A stretch of 64,000 nt of DNA from positions 27,533,073-27,597,072 of the forward strand of contig NC_089273.1 in NCBI RefSeq assembly GCF_963678975.1. The letters run 5' to 3'. The notes under the pieces were generated by a model that ran no database searches, was not told the origin of the DNA, and was given only the letters and a program-made list of their open reading frames with translations. Positions within the stretch are counted from its first letter, which is position 1. Each line of letters begins with the position of its first letter. Both the position numbers and the translations under genes were made by a program. This document shows positions 1-11,918 of the stretch, piece after piece. Source of the DNA: Dysidea avara. Its lineage: Eukaryota; Porifera; Demospongiae; Dictyoceratida; Dysideidae.

Positions 1-660
1 TGAAGATCGCGCTCCTCTAATGTACTGGATTGCTGAACGTAGTAAACAAAATGACAACCTACATCTAATCCATCCTAGTACTGTGGCACAAGGGTCATTC
101 CAATTGTCAGACAATAAACTCGCCGATCGCTTGTAAAATACAACGGCTTCATGGCCCATTTCCCCGGAAGCAGAGAACACTAGAGGAGTAAAAGAACAAT
201 GTTCCACTTGACGGATTCGCAACTCATAAATTCTCTTCTTTGTTATTTCGTGTTTCCTGTAACATGACTGAAGGGTGGTTCTACTGTTGGATGGTTCAAG
301 TGGGTTAAAACTCTGACGTCCGTATAACATTTTTCATAACGACCACCCCAAAATCCATTCATGGCAATGTCCAAGTGTACGCCATCCTGAGTGTTGGCAG
401 TCTTCTGTTGAAACCTTTTATTACTAAGAGGCTGCAAATGAGGCTCAACCTCCACATCATTGCACACTTCAGTTAATAATTCAGCTGTGATATCCCTCAC
501 TTCGTTGTGGTGTAAAGGGAATCCAACGTTTGCACAAGATAGGGCATGATCAACAGAAAAGTTAGTACCACAAGCACAGTCGGAAGGTGTACGAGAGGGC
601 ATTCAGCCATACCTCAAAGCAAGGGCATCTTGAAAGGCAGTCTTGTGTAGGGAGAAACCA
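1..660 (-). pseudogene. C-terminal fragment of a non-LTR retrotransposon polyprotein
   Basis: Read on the minus strand, about 200 codons resemble the C-terminal module found downstream of the reverse transcriptase in some animal non-LTR elements. Visible landmarks are a CxC followed by a DHA segment (CACGTNFSVDHALSC), a HNEVRDITAELL block, a VEVEPHL block, LDIAMNGFW, then after 243 a second segment with KKRIYELRIRQVE and RCRLSF. The segments are in different frames. A TGA at about 604 replaces an expected Trp just before the Met at 602, and the homology continues upstream to about 660, so the Met is not a real start. The copy runs off the left edge of the window. Family membership rests on remembered resemblance, so the element class is uncertain. 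A related C-terminus lies at 13,229-13,622. Confidence 0.7.
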
Positions 661-1015
661 TGTTTTTGTATAGGTAGGGCAGTAAGGGGGTATTTATTTT
701 GCGGATCTGACCGGACCGTAGGACCGGAAGCTCCTGCTTAACAAGCTAGGTGTTTAAAAGGTCTATTTTACGGACCATGCAGACCGGAAGAGGTATAATT
801 AAGGCATGCATGCACGTGGATCGACACTTTCATGATCGTGCGTGTTTTTTGAATTCCGTATGTATACTCTCACACATATATCTTTGTTGCTTGTACAGAA
901 TTTTTGGCAGGCTCCAATGAGATTCTTTGAAGAATCACTTTAAATCTGTGTTTACATAGGAAAACTTGTTAACAATGCCTATTATGGATAGTAAAACTGA
1001 AGTACTCTACATGCC
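661..1015. other. No gene seen; GC-richer block at 700-800
   Basis: No coding signal. Around 690-800 there are several GGACCG/CGGACC words and a segment reading TCTATTTTACGGACC, which is loosely mirrored near 10,665-10,690. I cannot define an element boundary. Confidence 0.4.
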
Positions 1016-1019
1016 TGAT

Positions 1020-1565
1020 ATAACCATGGAGAAGAAATAATAGAGACAGCATCATTATCATCCTTGAAAACTTGCAATGGCCTACACTACAAGAACATCG
1101 CAAATCAGCTAGACTAGTTTTACTATATAAAGTACTACATGATTTATTGATTATACCAAACTGTTACCTCCCATTTAAATCTACTGTATTATGGACCCAA
1201 CACTCACACAACTTTAAACTAGTACCTTACTAGCCAAGAATTGATGTATATAAATATCCCTTCCTTCCAAGAACTGTACCAAAATGGAATAGATTAGATG
1301 CTGAGATTATTGAGACTGACTGTGTTGAAGAATTTAAGCAAAAGTAGCCCCTTCTATGTAAATAGTTAAGTAACTTATCGTAATTGTATATATTTTTATA
1401 GTTTAGTATTGTAATTGTACATATGTATATAATTAAGTAACTTGTCATAATTGTATATACTTACATAATTAAGTAACTAATTGAAATTGTACACATGTAA
1501 TTTCACATCAGCATTATACCCCTAGAGGGTCCTGCTGATTAACAATAAATAATAATAATAATATC
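1020..1565 (+). mobile_element. LINE remnant: ORF2 C-terminus, 3' UTR and AAT tail
   Basis: The frames around 1,060-1,345 read as the C-terminal end of a LINE ORF2: LQWPTLQEHR, then a stop, RIDVYKYPFLPRTVPKWNRL and a VEEFKQK ending. The reading frame carries stops. It is followed by an AT-rich 3' UTR with repeated AATTGTA(C/T)AT motifs and ends in CAGCATTATACCCCTAGAGG, GCTGATT and an (AAT)n tail at about 1,548-1,565. The next LINE copy starts immediately after the tail. Confidence 0.75.
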
Positions 1566-3075
1566 TATCTCACAATCTGGAATACATAAGTTTCTTATAA
1601 CACTTGATACAAATAAAGCTAGTGGTCCAAACTGTATATCCCCTTACATCTTGAAGCATTGCGCAGATGAAATAACACCAATATTACATGTAATATTCAA
1701 TCATTCTCTGTCAACTAACTCATTGCCATCTGATTGGTTAAAAGCCAATGTATGTCCAGTATTCAAGAAAGGTAATCACAGTAGTGTTAGTAATTATCAC
1801 CCCATATCTTTGACCTCCATTTGTGCAAAGGTTATGGAACACATTATATATCATTCCATCATGAACCATCTAAACAAAAACAACATATTAATTGAAAATC
1901 AACATGGCTTCAGATCTAATCATTCATGCATAACTCAACTAAATACTCTTACAGAAGACATATACTTTGCTCTAGACCATCAGAAACAGATAGATATCAT
2001 CTTATTGGATTTTTCAAAGCATTCAATACAGTTCCACACCAACGCTTATTGACCAAACTAAGATATCATGGAATTAATGGTAGTACTTATAACTGGATCC
2101 AAACCTGGCTTACCCAACGTACTCAGTGTGTTGTTTTAAATAGTGAAACCTTTAGTCCAGCATCGGTAATGTCTGGGATACCACAAGGCACAGTTCTTGG
2201 TCCTCTAATGTTCCTATTGTATATAAATGACATAACTAAAGACATCAATTCACCACTCCGCCTGTTCACCGATGATTGCTTGCTTTATAGAGTTATCAAT
2301 AGTGTAAAAGACATCAACAGAATTCAAGAAGATTTAAATAAACTGTCAGAATGGGCCAACACTTGGCAACTTAAGTTCAATGTTAGTAAATGTACAGTTA
2401 TACGTTGCACAAGATCCTTATCACCATTCACTCACGACTACACACTTCACAGTCACATCCTAGATATATCTGATCAAAATATGTACCTAAGAGTCTTAAT
2501 TCATAAATCACTGTCTTGGTCACCTCACATATCAAATGTTGTCAATAAAGCATCTACAACACTCAATTTCTTAAAATGCAATCCAAACAAATGTTCAAGT
2601 CAAGTTAAAGAATCAGCTTACCTAACAATGGTGAGACCACAACTAGAGTATGCATCTGCTGTCTGTGATCCCTACCACATTGGAGATATTTAAGACTTAG
2701 AGAAAGTACAATGAAGAGCAGCACACTGGGTGTTGAATGACTATGGCAGATTCAGTTCAGTTTCTCTAATGTTGGATCAGCTAAATTATCCTAAATTACA
2801 AGTTTGGCGGAAATTATCTAAGTTACAAATATTGCATAAGATACTCTACCAACAGTTATCACTCCAAATTCCTCATTATTACTTACCAAAAATATGACCA
2901 ACAAGACAATACTACCATCTTCACCATATCTTACCTACCTCATCCACCACGGCATACCAAAACAGCTATTTCTCAAGAACAATAAACGACTGAAACATAG
3001 TACCAACTGATACAATTGAAATTGCAGATACTGATCTATTTATGACTAGACTCCAATCATATTCACAATAACTCG
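1566..3075 (+). pseudogene. LINE reverse transcriptase pseudogene (5' and 3' truncated)
   Basis: This is a 5'-truncated copy of the same family as 59,030-61,470. It starts in the linker before the RT (KASGPNCISPYILKHCADE) and runs through the fingers and palm (NYHPISLTSICAK, NQHGFRSNHSC). A one-base frameshift occurs at about 2,020 in the KAFNTVPHQR block. It then continues with SGIPQGTVLGPLMFLLYIND and the catalytic box, here FTDD rather than F/YADD. A stop at 2,691-2,693 interrupts the thumb, and recognisable C-terminal sequence continues with stops to about 3,071. No 3' UTR tail is present; the next LINE begins within about 50 bp. It is clearly non-functional. Confidence 0.88.
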
Positions 3076-3128
3076 TCATCCTCAATCATCTGCCACTACC
3101 AACTCTAATAACCAGTGTTCCTGATAAC

Positions 3129-4375
3129 ATGTTTTTACCTAGTGTAAGTAATGTAAGTAACTCTTTACTGAATGATTCCTGCCAAAATTCTTTTCCAAAC
3201 TCAATTTCGAATTCCAATGGTATTGAATCTCTAAAGCTGATTTTTCTGAATAGCCATCGCATTGTAGCGAAACATGCCTCCCTTGCTGTTTTACTTTACG
3301 ATTATAACCCTGATGTTATAGCAGTGAGTGAAACCTGGCTCTCATCTGATGTTTCCTCCTCTGAGTTCTTTCCTGATGGATACTATGTATTCAGAAAAGA
3401 TAGGGCTGATGGCTATGGTGGGATGCTCTTGGCATGCCGAAGTTCTATTAACTGTCAAGAACTTGTGTTTGATAATAGCACAGAAGCTGTGGTGTGTAAG
3501 GTTACTCTAAACAACTGTTAACCCCTTATAATTTGCTCTTTCTATAGACCACCAAATAAGATATCCAAACTATAGATAATCTGTGTAATTTATTTACAAC
3601 CATCACTTCAACCCATCCAAATGTTCCCATCTGGCTTATCGGTGACCTTAACCTACCAAGCATTGACTGGGCAAACAATTCCACTAAAGACTCTGCATAT
3701 CCTCTTATTTTGTGCGATACTATGATCAATTTTTGTTCAAGAATATGGTTTCTCTCAAGCAGTTAATTTTCCAACAAGGGGAAACAACATTTTAGATGTA
3801 TTCATCACAAATAGACTATCCCTTGTGCATAGTTGCAGTCCATTGCAGGTATTAGTGACCACAAGGCAGTCTATATTGAATCCTCTGTTTCCATCACTCA
3901 TCAGCAATGTGCTCAGCGAAAATCTTTTCTTTGTCATAAGGTAGATATGGTAGGTATAAAAGAAATTATAAACCAATTTAGTAACACCTTCTTAAGCAAG
4001 TACTCCTTGTCTACGCCAGTTGATATTTTATGAAATGAATTCAAACAAATGTGTTTTGACTGTTTATCCCATGTACCAACCAAGCACTTTAGCACTGGGA
4101 CTAAACAACCATGGGTAACCAATCGCATAAAGCATTTATCACGCAAAAAGCAGCGCTTGTATAACCTAGCCAGACAATCTAATTGCAGTAGGAACTGGGA
4201 CTCTTATCGATGTATCAAACGTGAGGTCCAAAGAGAACGTCGTAATGCATACAATAACTATATTGAAGGATTGGTTAATTCCAACGGCGCTGTATCAAAA
4301 AGGTTGTGGAACTTTATAAAGAGTCAAAAGAAAGACCATTGTGGTGTAGCACCTTTAAAGGTTGAAAACAAAGTA
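3129..4375 (+). pseudogene. LINE endonuclease domain and linker (broken)
   Basis: An AP-endonuclease-like domain is visible across several frames: NSHRIVAKHASL near the start, SETWL at 3,327-3,341, GYYVFRKDR, GDLNLPSIDW at 3,641-3,670, and the catalytic SDHKAV block at 3,854. These correspond to the conserved E, D and D/H positions of APE-type LINE endonucleases. Stops and frameshifts occur at about 3,521, 3,735 and 4,031. The following linker (KQPWVTNRIKHLSRKKQRLYNLARQS) is basic, as expected between EN and RT. The start at 3,129 is only the first Met in the frame; the true ORF start cannot be fixed. Confidence 0.82.
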
Positions 4376-4667
4376 ATTATTTATTATTTATTTATTTCAT
4401 TGCTTTACAGATACACAGCAAAATTACAAGGATGGTAGGTACAAAAATAAGACAGTATGATTGGAAAGGTGATCTGAAGGACAAATGACAATCAATGCCA
4501 GATGCCTATAAAACTAACTACTTATACTTAACTTAATTACCAAAAGCCTATGAAACTAGTTATTACAATAAATGATAGTTACAAGGGTTGGAGAGCTTAG
4601 CACAATTACAACAAGGACATGCGAAATGGAAAGTACATTTATTATTTGAATTAAAATTACTTAAAAA
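4376..4667 (-). repeat. Non-coding repeat inserted in LINE, probably a non-LTR 3' end
   Basis: The LINE reading frame is interrupted after VENKVI and resumes at about 4,668 with INDSSTKAQILNDYF. The insert begins with TTATTATTTATTTATTTC, which on the minus strand is an (AAAT)-type tail. Its next bases (TTACAG, then ACAGCAAAATTACAA) resemble those after a similar tail at 32,275. A truncated minus-strand LINE or SINE end is the simplest reading. Confidence 0.5.
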
Positions 4668-6316
4668 ATTAATGATAGTTCTACTAAAGCTCAAATACTT
4701 AATGACTACTTCACCTCAGTATTTACTCCAGTAACAGAAGAAGCTCTCCCCATGATACATGAACAATCGAAACCAGACATCAACCCAATTCTTGTCGAAA
4801 CTAATGGTGTCCTTGAACTGCTTAGGGCCCTGGATGTACATAAAGCCTGTGGACCTGATGGAATACCTGCAAATCTATTGAAGGAAACCTGTGAAGAGAT
4901 TGCTCCATCCTTATCTTTTATATTCCAAGCCTCATTACAACAATGTATATTTCCTATAGACTGGAAAAAGGCAAATGTTGCGCCATTGTTTAACAAGGGT
5001 GACAGATCCAGTGCTAGTAATTACAGACCTGTGTCATTAACTTGTATTTGCTCAAAACTATTAGAGCACATTGTCTATTCACATATTTATACTCATCTTA
5101 GTAAATATAACATCTTGTGTGATCAACAACATGGCTTCCGCTAAGGACAATCATGTGAAACTCAGTTATTGCTAACAGTAAATGATTTTGCTGAGAACTT
5201 GAACAAAAATGAGCAGACTGACATTGTTTTTTAGACTTCTCTAAGGCATTCGACAAAGTATCCCACCAGCATTTGTTCCACAAACTTTATCATTATGGTA
5301 TCTGAGGAAAATTACTAGACTGGATACAACATTTTGTTCTTCAAAGATCCCAGCATGTAATAGTTGAGGGTCAGCAAAGTGATCCATCTACAGTAACTTC
5401 CGGTGTACCCCAGGGCACTGTCTTGGCCCCATTACGCTTCCTGTGTTTTATTAATGATTTGCCAAATGGGATATTATCCAAAATTAAATTGTATGCTGAT
5501 GATGTGTTACTTTATGCTACTATTCATTCAGAGCAGGACTGCCAACAGTTACAAAGAGATCTGGATTCTCTCGGAAAGTAGGCTGATGAATGGAAAATGG
5601 TATTTAACCCTCAAAAGTGTGAGTTTCTCAGAATAACCAACAAAAAGCATCCAATTCTAAACCAATATAAAATTCAAACCAAAAATATTAAGGAAGTTGC
5701 CCATGCTAAGTGCTTAGGTGTAAAAATTAGTCACAATCTAACTTGGTTTGAACATATAAAGCAAATTACCAACAAAGCTAACAGAACCAAAGGATTTCTG
5801 CAACACAATTTGCATAACTGCCCACTTGAAATTAAAAGTAATTGTTACAAAGCGATGGTAAAGCCTATATTAGATTATGCATCCATTATTTGGTAACTAC
5901 ACACACAAAAGGATATCAATATGATAGAAAGAAGTCATAGGCAAGCAGCAAGGTTTGTGATGAATAACTTCTCCCATTATGCCAGTGTCACACAAATGCT
6001 AACAAACCTTAACTGGCCAACCCTTGCTGAATATAGAGAAGAACAGAAAGCTGTTATGATGTTTAAGATCACTAATCACCTCATTGACATCTCGGCAAAT
6101 TCTTTCCTCACACCTGTACCAATGTTACATGATACAAGAGGCCATAGCAAGAGATTTATACAACCAATGACAAGAATTGATTCTTATCTATATTCCTTCT
6201 TTCCCTCCGCTATTAAGCTTTGGAATTCTCTACCCCAACACGTGATTGACTCTAACGACATTGATCAATTTAAGCAAAGACTAGCTGGTCTAGCAACAAT
6301 TATTAATGTTGATTAA
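4668..6316 (+). pseudogene. LINE reverse transcriptase domain (broken)
   Basis: The RT order is intact: VHKACGPDGIPANLLKE, NYRPVSLTCICSKLLEH, DQQHGFR, DFSKAFDKVSHQHL, SGVPQGTV, the catalytic YADD box at 5,492-5,503, then KCLGVKISHNLTW, KPILDYASIIW and the C-terminal LWNSLPQHVIDS block ending at a TAA at about 6,316. In-frame stops at about 5,142, 5,307, 5,580 and 5,895 and a frameshift near 5,230 inactivate it. The family differs from that at 1,566, with different thumb and C-terminal sequences. Confidence 0.88.
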
Positions 6317-6836
6317 GCTATTTGTTTGATGTTTGTTTGTGATCTGTGCACCATACTCTTTTCAGAGGTCTGCACAGTAATAATAATATTATAATAATAT
6401 CATTGTACCTAATGTATTTGTGTTTATGTGATTCCTGAACACACCAGCATGGCTGACTGCTCAGTAAACAATAATAATAATAATAATAATAATAATAACG
6501 CAAGGCTCTAAAGGCAGAAAGCTTGTGCGGAGAACTGATGATTTCGCGTGTTTTCGGGTCCCATCAGAGCTAGTGGTGTTCAGTAGCTATCTCAACATAA
6601 TGTAGTGTGCCATTGTTTCGAAGTGGACAAGAGTGAAGATTTAGCCGTACGCGAAGTTGTAAGATGGTTGAAGATTTAGTACAGGTGATTCAGAGACAAA
6701 GGTTGAAGATCAGCATATAAGGCCATGTGTGACTTCTCTGGGGAAGTATATTTAATTAAATTATAAATTCAATTATTGTAAATTTTGGATAGAGGTGTAG
6801 CCTGTGCATTAAAATCACATGCATAATTAAATAATA

Positions 6837-6951
6837 GTTATACGGGCACAATGTGGAGTCTATGAAATTTATAAACCCGAAGGCCCGCGCTGTAGTACTA
6901 ACGGCCTGAGGGTTTATAAATTTCATAGACTCCACATTGTGCCCGTATAAC
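6837..6951. repeat. Terminal hairpin, left arm of foldback element
   Basis: An imperfect palindrome with stem GTTATACGGGCACAATGTGG continuing through GAGTCTATGAAATTTATAAA and closing on a GC-rich loop. The same hairpin, diverged, occurs at 8,218-8,354. Confidence 0.85.
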
Positions 6952-7162
6952 TGCTTTAGACTCTATTTCACATTACACTCAAATTACTTACCTCGTCCAC
7001 GGCTGTTTCTACTGTAGGCTCGGAAAAAGCGGCTGGTTGTCTTACGATAATACTAGCGCCATGGCAACTATGCGTCCTCAGGTGAATAAATAATCGCGCT
7101 CGTTAAATCACTGCAAGTGAATAGCGCATATCGATTGGACAAACCCGATTTTGAGCATATGT

Positions 7163-7378
7163 CATATTGTGCTTAAAGGCGTGGAGTATATTAGAAAACA
7201 AGGTGGAGTATATGAGATTTATTACCAACCCAAAACAGCCTAAATAGAGTCTAAGTAGCTATACCCATTAAAAATCATATATTAGATTCTATTTAGGCTG
7301 TTTTGGGTAGGTAATAAATCTCATATACTCCGAGCCACCATGTTTTCTAATATACTCCACGCCTTCAGGCACAATATG
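7163..7378. mobile_element. Nested palindromic MITE (216 bp)
   Basis: Ends CATATTGTGCTTAAAGGCG and its inverted match flank a longer inverted repeat containing GGTGGAGTATATGAGATTTA and CCAAAACAGCCTAAATAG. It sits inside the left arm of the surrounding foldback; the right arm at about 8,005-8,025 lacks it, so this was a later insertion. Confidence 0.78.
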
Positions 7379-8005
7379 TGACCGCATCAGCAAAAACCCG
7401 ACTTGTTCGCACAAGCATGCGTATTGAGAATATTGAAATTTAAAATAATTCGTAAAATTACGCATGCTACAAAAAAACTATGCAAGTTTTTATCGGGCCA
7501 GTACTTGAAGAAGAAAGCCTCAAATTGATTAAAACTATATACCATCTCATTCGCCTTCTCATGGAGAGTGTTTCGTTTCTCTAGCTCCAACGGTATTCGT
7601 GTCACGTGCGTTTGTTTACGATGCGGTGAACGTAAACAAGATCATCATCGTTTCTTGTACCAAACCGCCTTCATGTCCATATTTGCAAGTATCTACAGGG
7701 CTGATACTACACCTTGGCTGATGTGCTGATCCATGGTAAACATTTTAAGCCAAATCGCAACGTTGTAGACTAATCCAAACGGAAGTTATGGCTGCGAATG
7801 TAAGCGCCTATAGTATATTTTCAGTACAGTCGCTGTACAAATCGCTTACTTTGCTCTTCCTACTGTCTATCGCTATAATTCCAAAACTACACACCACAGA
7901 AGGCTCAAACTTTGGTGGTCCATTCTTTGTACACTGCTAATATTGCTGAGTAAATAAAAAAATTTTAATTGTGCTAACAAGTCGGGTTTTTGCTGAGACG
8001 GTCAC
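7378..8005. mobile_element. Inner GTGACC-family inverted-repeat element
   Basis: Begins GTGACCGCATCAGCAAAAAC and ends as the inverted match GTTTTTGCTGAGACGGTCAC. The interior (ATTCGCCTTCTCATGGAG, GCGTTTGTTTACG, GCTGTACAAATCG) resembles 23,160-23,480 of the large element at 22,991, so they are related. No transposase frame is recognised. Confidence 0.65.
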
Positions 8006-8217
8006 ATATAGCAAATGCTCAAAATCTAGGTTTATCCAATCGCTATGCATTTTTACGTGCAGTGATAACGCGCAATATTATTTTGTCACGTGAGGACGCG
8101 TAGTTGCCATGACGCTAGTATTATTAATAAAAGCAGCCGTTTTCGTCGAGCCTACAGCAGAAATAGCCATGGATGAGGTAACTAATCTGAGTGCAATGTG
8201 AAATAGAGTCTAAAGCA

Positions 8218-8354
8218 GTTATACGGCCACAATGTGGAGTCTATGAAATTTATAAATCCTCAGGCCCATAGTAGCGCCCTCGCTTCGATCGTGCGCTACA
8301 GCCCGGGCCTTCGGGTTTATAATTTTCATAGACTCCACATTGTTGCGGTATGAC
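8218..8354. repeat. Terminal hairpin, right arm of foldback element
   Basis: Diverged inverted counterpart of the hairpin at 6,837-6,951, with a longer GC-rich loop (GCGCCCTCGCTTCGATCG). Confidence 0.82.
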
Positions 8355-8360
8355 TATTAT

Positions 8361-10201
8361 TTATGTTACTATAGTGTCTGAGCCAGTCTGAGCAAGAAAT
8401 GTTTCGGAAGGATGGTTAGCTGTTGCTGCATGCCAGAGCCAAAACATTGCTTCAGTGTGTATATTACCAACGGCAGACTGATTCAACAATTATCAAATTA
8501 ATTAATACTTATTCTTCTAATACAGATTAAGGAAAATTGGCCAGTCAAAAAGAATAGCTATAGCTAATTTTATAATACTTCCAATTGAGTTTTACGTACG
8601 TATAGCTATAGCATGCTAAACTATGAAAAAACTACTGTGATATTTACTGTAAAATTTTCATGAAATATTGGTTTTGCATAATTATACACAGAAGACAGGA
8701 AATCTGACCATGTGGCATTGGCTAGTGGTATCAAAATATGACAAAAGAACTTTCTGGCAGAGTTCAAGAAAGTTCACAATGTGAGTTTAACACCAGATGG
8801 GATGAACATGTGTGCAAGTCTTTGTAATGGTTGATTTGTTTAATATGTGACCGGATCTTGGAAAATCTACCTTTTGGGCACAAGCAAACTTTTTGGGAAT
8901 TCTCAAAAGAAAATTTTAACACTTTCTTTTAAAATTCTTTTTTGCACATTTGGATAAAGTTACTATTAAACCTTCTTGCTGTAATGTTTCACACCCATAG
9001 CTTCTTTTTCCTTGGAGATATGGATGATTATATCAGACCATGTAGTAATTTCACATGCATGTTGCTATTGATGCATGTGAGTTATAGCATTGTGATAGTT
9101 ATCATAATTGTGATAAGTTGCATCCTACAATCATGAAAGTGGCAAAATGTTACAATTGCTCAGCCCTAATTCTACTCAAGTGTTGTGATGTCCACTTTTA
9201 AAGTGTGACACTTAATTGATTTGGCCATTAGTGTAAACATATTCACTACTAGTAAAGTAAGCACTTTAGTGGACTTTAACTCTATATTGCTGTTTTGACA
9301 ACTGGCACAATACAGTAGTGACTGGGCATGGCGCTTAATTGACTAGTCCATTAGCACTGTAATTATGTAATTATGTCCAAAAATTTAATGATGCATGATG
9401 GTGGCAGAAATCACTGGATAACTGTCAGTAACCTGACCAGGAATTACATACATTTATGTTTTATAGCATGTAGCTAGCTCTCATGTTTGAGGTCAAATGG
9501 CTTGGTTGTGACAGACAGAGAGTCAATGCATATTCTAAATTTTATAGATGCGCATGAATATACACGACAATCTTGATGACTGTGGAATATAAATTATTAG
9601 CATTACTTATTCTATTGCTTTGTACTTTGGTTAACAACCTGGATCTTTACTTCATGTATGACCAGCTTATCACCATCTTTAGGAATTTATTTAAATGTCT
9701 TCGAAATCAGCACTATAGTTTTCAATATTTCTTATACTATAGTAAAGGAATTTCTATAAGAAGAGGATATTTAAAGCCTGACAGCAAAACGGTGTGATTC
9801 TACATTCCAAGGCAACCATACAGATATCAGTGATCTGATGGAAAATGGTACCCTCAGGCCTCTATGGTAGTTACTATGGCAACAAAGATGCGGCTTGGAA
9901 CAGATAATTCCTTGTTCAGTATTGCTTACAAATTCTGGCTGTGCTTCAAATCATTATCTAGCTATACACAAGCTTGGTTATTTAGCTGTATGAAAAGCTT
10001 TCAAGCTGCTACATGTACAGACTGCATGATATATTGTTGAGTAGGCACTATTTTCAATCATTTCATTTGTTTTATCACCTGAACAGCATGCTCGACACTA
10101 TATTAGTTAAACGTTTGCTGCTGCCAGGCAGCTAAGGACATTATAGCTAGCAAGATTGCTAAGATAATCGTCGTCTCTGATATGAACGAGCAAGCTTCAC
10201 C
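8361..10201. other. No gene seen; one solo GTGACC-type end
   Basis: Low-complexity AT-rich DNA without a supportable reading frame. At about 8,848 there is ATGTGACCGGATCTTGGAAA followed by TTTTGGGCACAAGC, which matches the terminal sequence of the GTGACC MITE family, but I find no inverted partner downstream, so it is probably a truncated copy. Small degenerate repeats around 9,190-9,360 share TTAATTGA(T/C)T and CCATTAG words. Confidence 0.5.
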
Positions 10202-10558
10202 TAGGACCGCCCAGAGAAATTAAGAGGCTCAGGGCAAAGATTTAAAGTATGGTCCCAGGGGCAAGATGGGGTTTTCACTCTGAATCACAACTTCACCCAA
10301 GCTGCAAGTTAAAGGCCAAAAAAGTCAATAAATGCTGACAATGACAATAGCTACCCCTCACCAACCATATCTCCTTATTTAAAAGCTTGCTACACTGCTC
10401 CTCTGAAGAATACTGTGATTGCTCTATTACAGTATATCGATCTTTTAAACAGGTCTTCAAGAGACCCTTGATGCTTGTCTTCATTGTACCTCCTGGGGCT
10501 CCTTTCAGGGTGGGGCCCGGGGAAAATTCCCAATTCCCTCCCCCCGTGGGCGGCCCTG
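10202..10558. mobile_element. hAT-type MITE, 8-bp target duplication (7/8)
   Basis: Inverted ends AGGACCGCCCAGAG and GGGCGGCCCTG. The flanks are GCTTCACC on the left and GCTTCATC on the right, a one-mismatch 8-bp duplication as expected for hAT insertions. Its left end matches the right end of the element at 63,367-63,556 (CCAGAGAAATTA, then GGGCC, CAGGGGCAAG), so the two lie in opposite orientation. It carries a copy of the dispersed TACTCTAATAGAGCAGTCA motif (10,415-10,443, minus strand). Short open frames inside are incidental. Confidence 0.8.
10415..10443 (-). repeat. Dispersed CTCTAATAGAG motif
   Basis: Minus-strand copy GATCGATATACTGTAATAGA then GCAATCA, inside the hAT MITE. Confidence 0.8.
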
Positions 10559-10704
10559 GCTTCATCCGTGAAAAGTTGCTATCGAGGTTGCTATTTACTG
10601 CAAGCTACAGTTACTGCAGTTAAAATGGCTCTTGAACGTATTAAACACTTGGCTTGCTAAACAGGAACTTCCGATCCGTAAAATAGACATTCCCGATTTT
10701 GATA

Positions 10705-11100
10705 CAATAATTATTCTAGATTTAGTAGTGTAACAAGAATGATGTCATCATTAAATTTATCTACCCTCGAAGAAAGAAGAAACAATTCTAAGATAACTAC
10801 AATGTATAAAATAATTAATGGTAATCTAAGTATACCTACAAATGTTTTTATATCTAATCATTGTCCATCAAGGGAAGGATATTATAAACAGCTTGACACT
10901 ATGATTGACTCTAATAAAGTTTCCTTTTCCCTTCTACAATCAGACTCTTGTCCCTATGGCAGGTTTCCATCTATCCGCCACAATGAAGTGAAGGATTTAT
11001 ATATTTATATATATTTGTTAATGTACAAACTCAATCATGAGTATATTCGTACATATGTAGTTAGCTACTTATTTACAAATTTATATAATTATTAAATAAA
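10705..11100 (+). pseudogene. LINE ORF2 C-terminal fragment
   Basis: Starts at NYSRFSSVTRMMSSLNLSTL and continues EERRNNSKITTMYKIINGN, the conserved region after the RT thumb, then degenerates. The frame ends at 11,095 in TA-rich sequence with no clear tail. It is 5' truncated and lies tail to tail with the next fragment. Confidence 0.7.
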
Positions 11101-11117
11101 TCAAGATATGGAACTCT

Positions 11118-11815
11118 GATAATATGATCATCTAGTTGGTTCCATAATTTTATATGTAAAAGGAAAGAAGGAGTTCTTATAAGCATCTACCCTTGTTGGC
11201 AACTGCAGAAATCTTTGATGGTGACCTCTAGATGTGGTGTTGCTTGGTCTAAACTGCTGGTGAACATTAATATATACCATGTCATTAATTATTTTATATA
11301 CTAGTGAAGCTCTCAAATTATTTCTTCGCTTCTCCAGTGTGTGCCATTGTAAACTGTTCAACATTTCTGTCACACTAGCTGTTCTATTATAGTTATTCAT
11401 CACAAACATTGCTGCTCTTCTCTGTACCATTTCTAATTTATAGCTATATGTTATGTTCATGGTATGGGGACCACACTGTACTGGAAAATTCTAGAATAGG
11501 GCGAACATATGTATTATAGCAGTAGCATTTAACTGTTGCAGGACACTTTGCTAGATTCCGTTGTAAAAGACTTCTTACTGACTTTGCTTTTGCAGTGATC
11601 ATGTTAACATGTTGTGTCCATTTAAGATTTTGTCGATAATGGCACCCAGATACTTTGTATGACTTACTGATGGTATTAAGGTATTAGATAGGTAATAGGA
11701 TGATTGAACATAATTCATTTTATTGGTAATTTTAGTGGTTGATGGACGGCCAACTGAAGAGCGATGACCCCTCAAACACATCACTGCAAATCTTAACAAT
11801 GAAAAGCAAAGCCTA
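11118..11815 (-). pseudogene. LINE RT thumb and C-terminus (minus strand)
   Basis: On the minus strand the order is LRFAVMCLRG, SHTKYLGAIID, a frame-shifted stretch with NLAKCPATVK, then YSYKLEMVQRRAAMFVMNNY, LQWHTLEKRRNNL and a final FPFTYKIME block ending at 11,128. This is the region from just after the catalytic box to near the ORF2 end. It is broken by frameshifts at about 11,460-11,600. Confidence 0.75.
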
Positions 11816-11918
11816 CATCGCAGCCAGAAAAAGCATTTGCTGTAATTAATGCTATGCTTCTACACAGTGAAAACAAACTAGTGAACGTCACTATTAAATG
11901 TAGTGAACGTCACTAGCT

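Larger units (their letters stand above)
3110..6500 (+). mobile_element. LINE with APE endonuclease and RT, nearly full length but decayed
   Basis: One LINE copy can be followed from an endonuclease domain (3,129 on) through RT and thumb to the ORF2 stop at 6,316. A 3' UTR follows, containing CACACCAGCATGGCTGACTG and an (AAT)n tail at about 6,471-6,500. A GGCTGACTGCTCAGTA element just before the tail is shared with the LINE ending at 61,470, which suggests a conserved 3' recognition sequence. An unrelated repeat interrupts it at 4,376-4,667. Confidence 0.85.
6831..8360. mobile_element. Foldback DNA element with ~375-bp inverted arms and terminal hairpins
   Basis: The two ends, starting ATAATAGTTATACGGGCACA and ending as its inverted match at 8,360, continue as inverted repeats for about 375 bp. 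On the left arm this count excludes the nested MITE at 7,163-7,378. Shared landmarks in both arms are a hairpin of about 115 bp, then TTTAGACTCTATTTCACATT, a CTGTAGGCTCG segment, ATACTAGCG and GGCAACTA. Each arm ends internally in GTGACC...CAAAAACCCGACTTGT. No transposase is recognisable between the arms, so it is non-autonomous. The target duplication is not resolved. Confidence 0.75.

Noticed and set aside
10293..10660. Three overlapping Pro/Gly-rich frames
   Set aside because: They lie on both strands within a GC-rich hAT MITE terminus.
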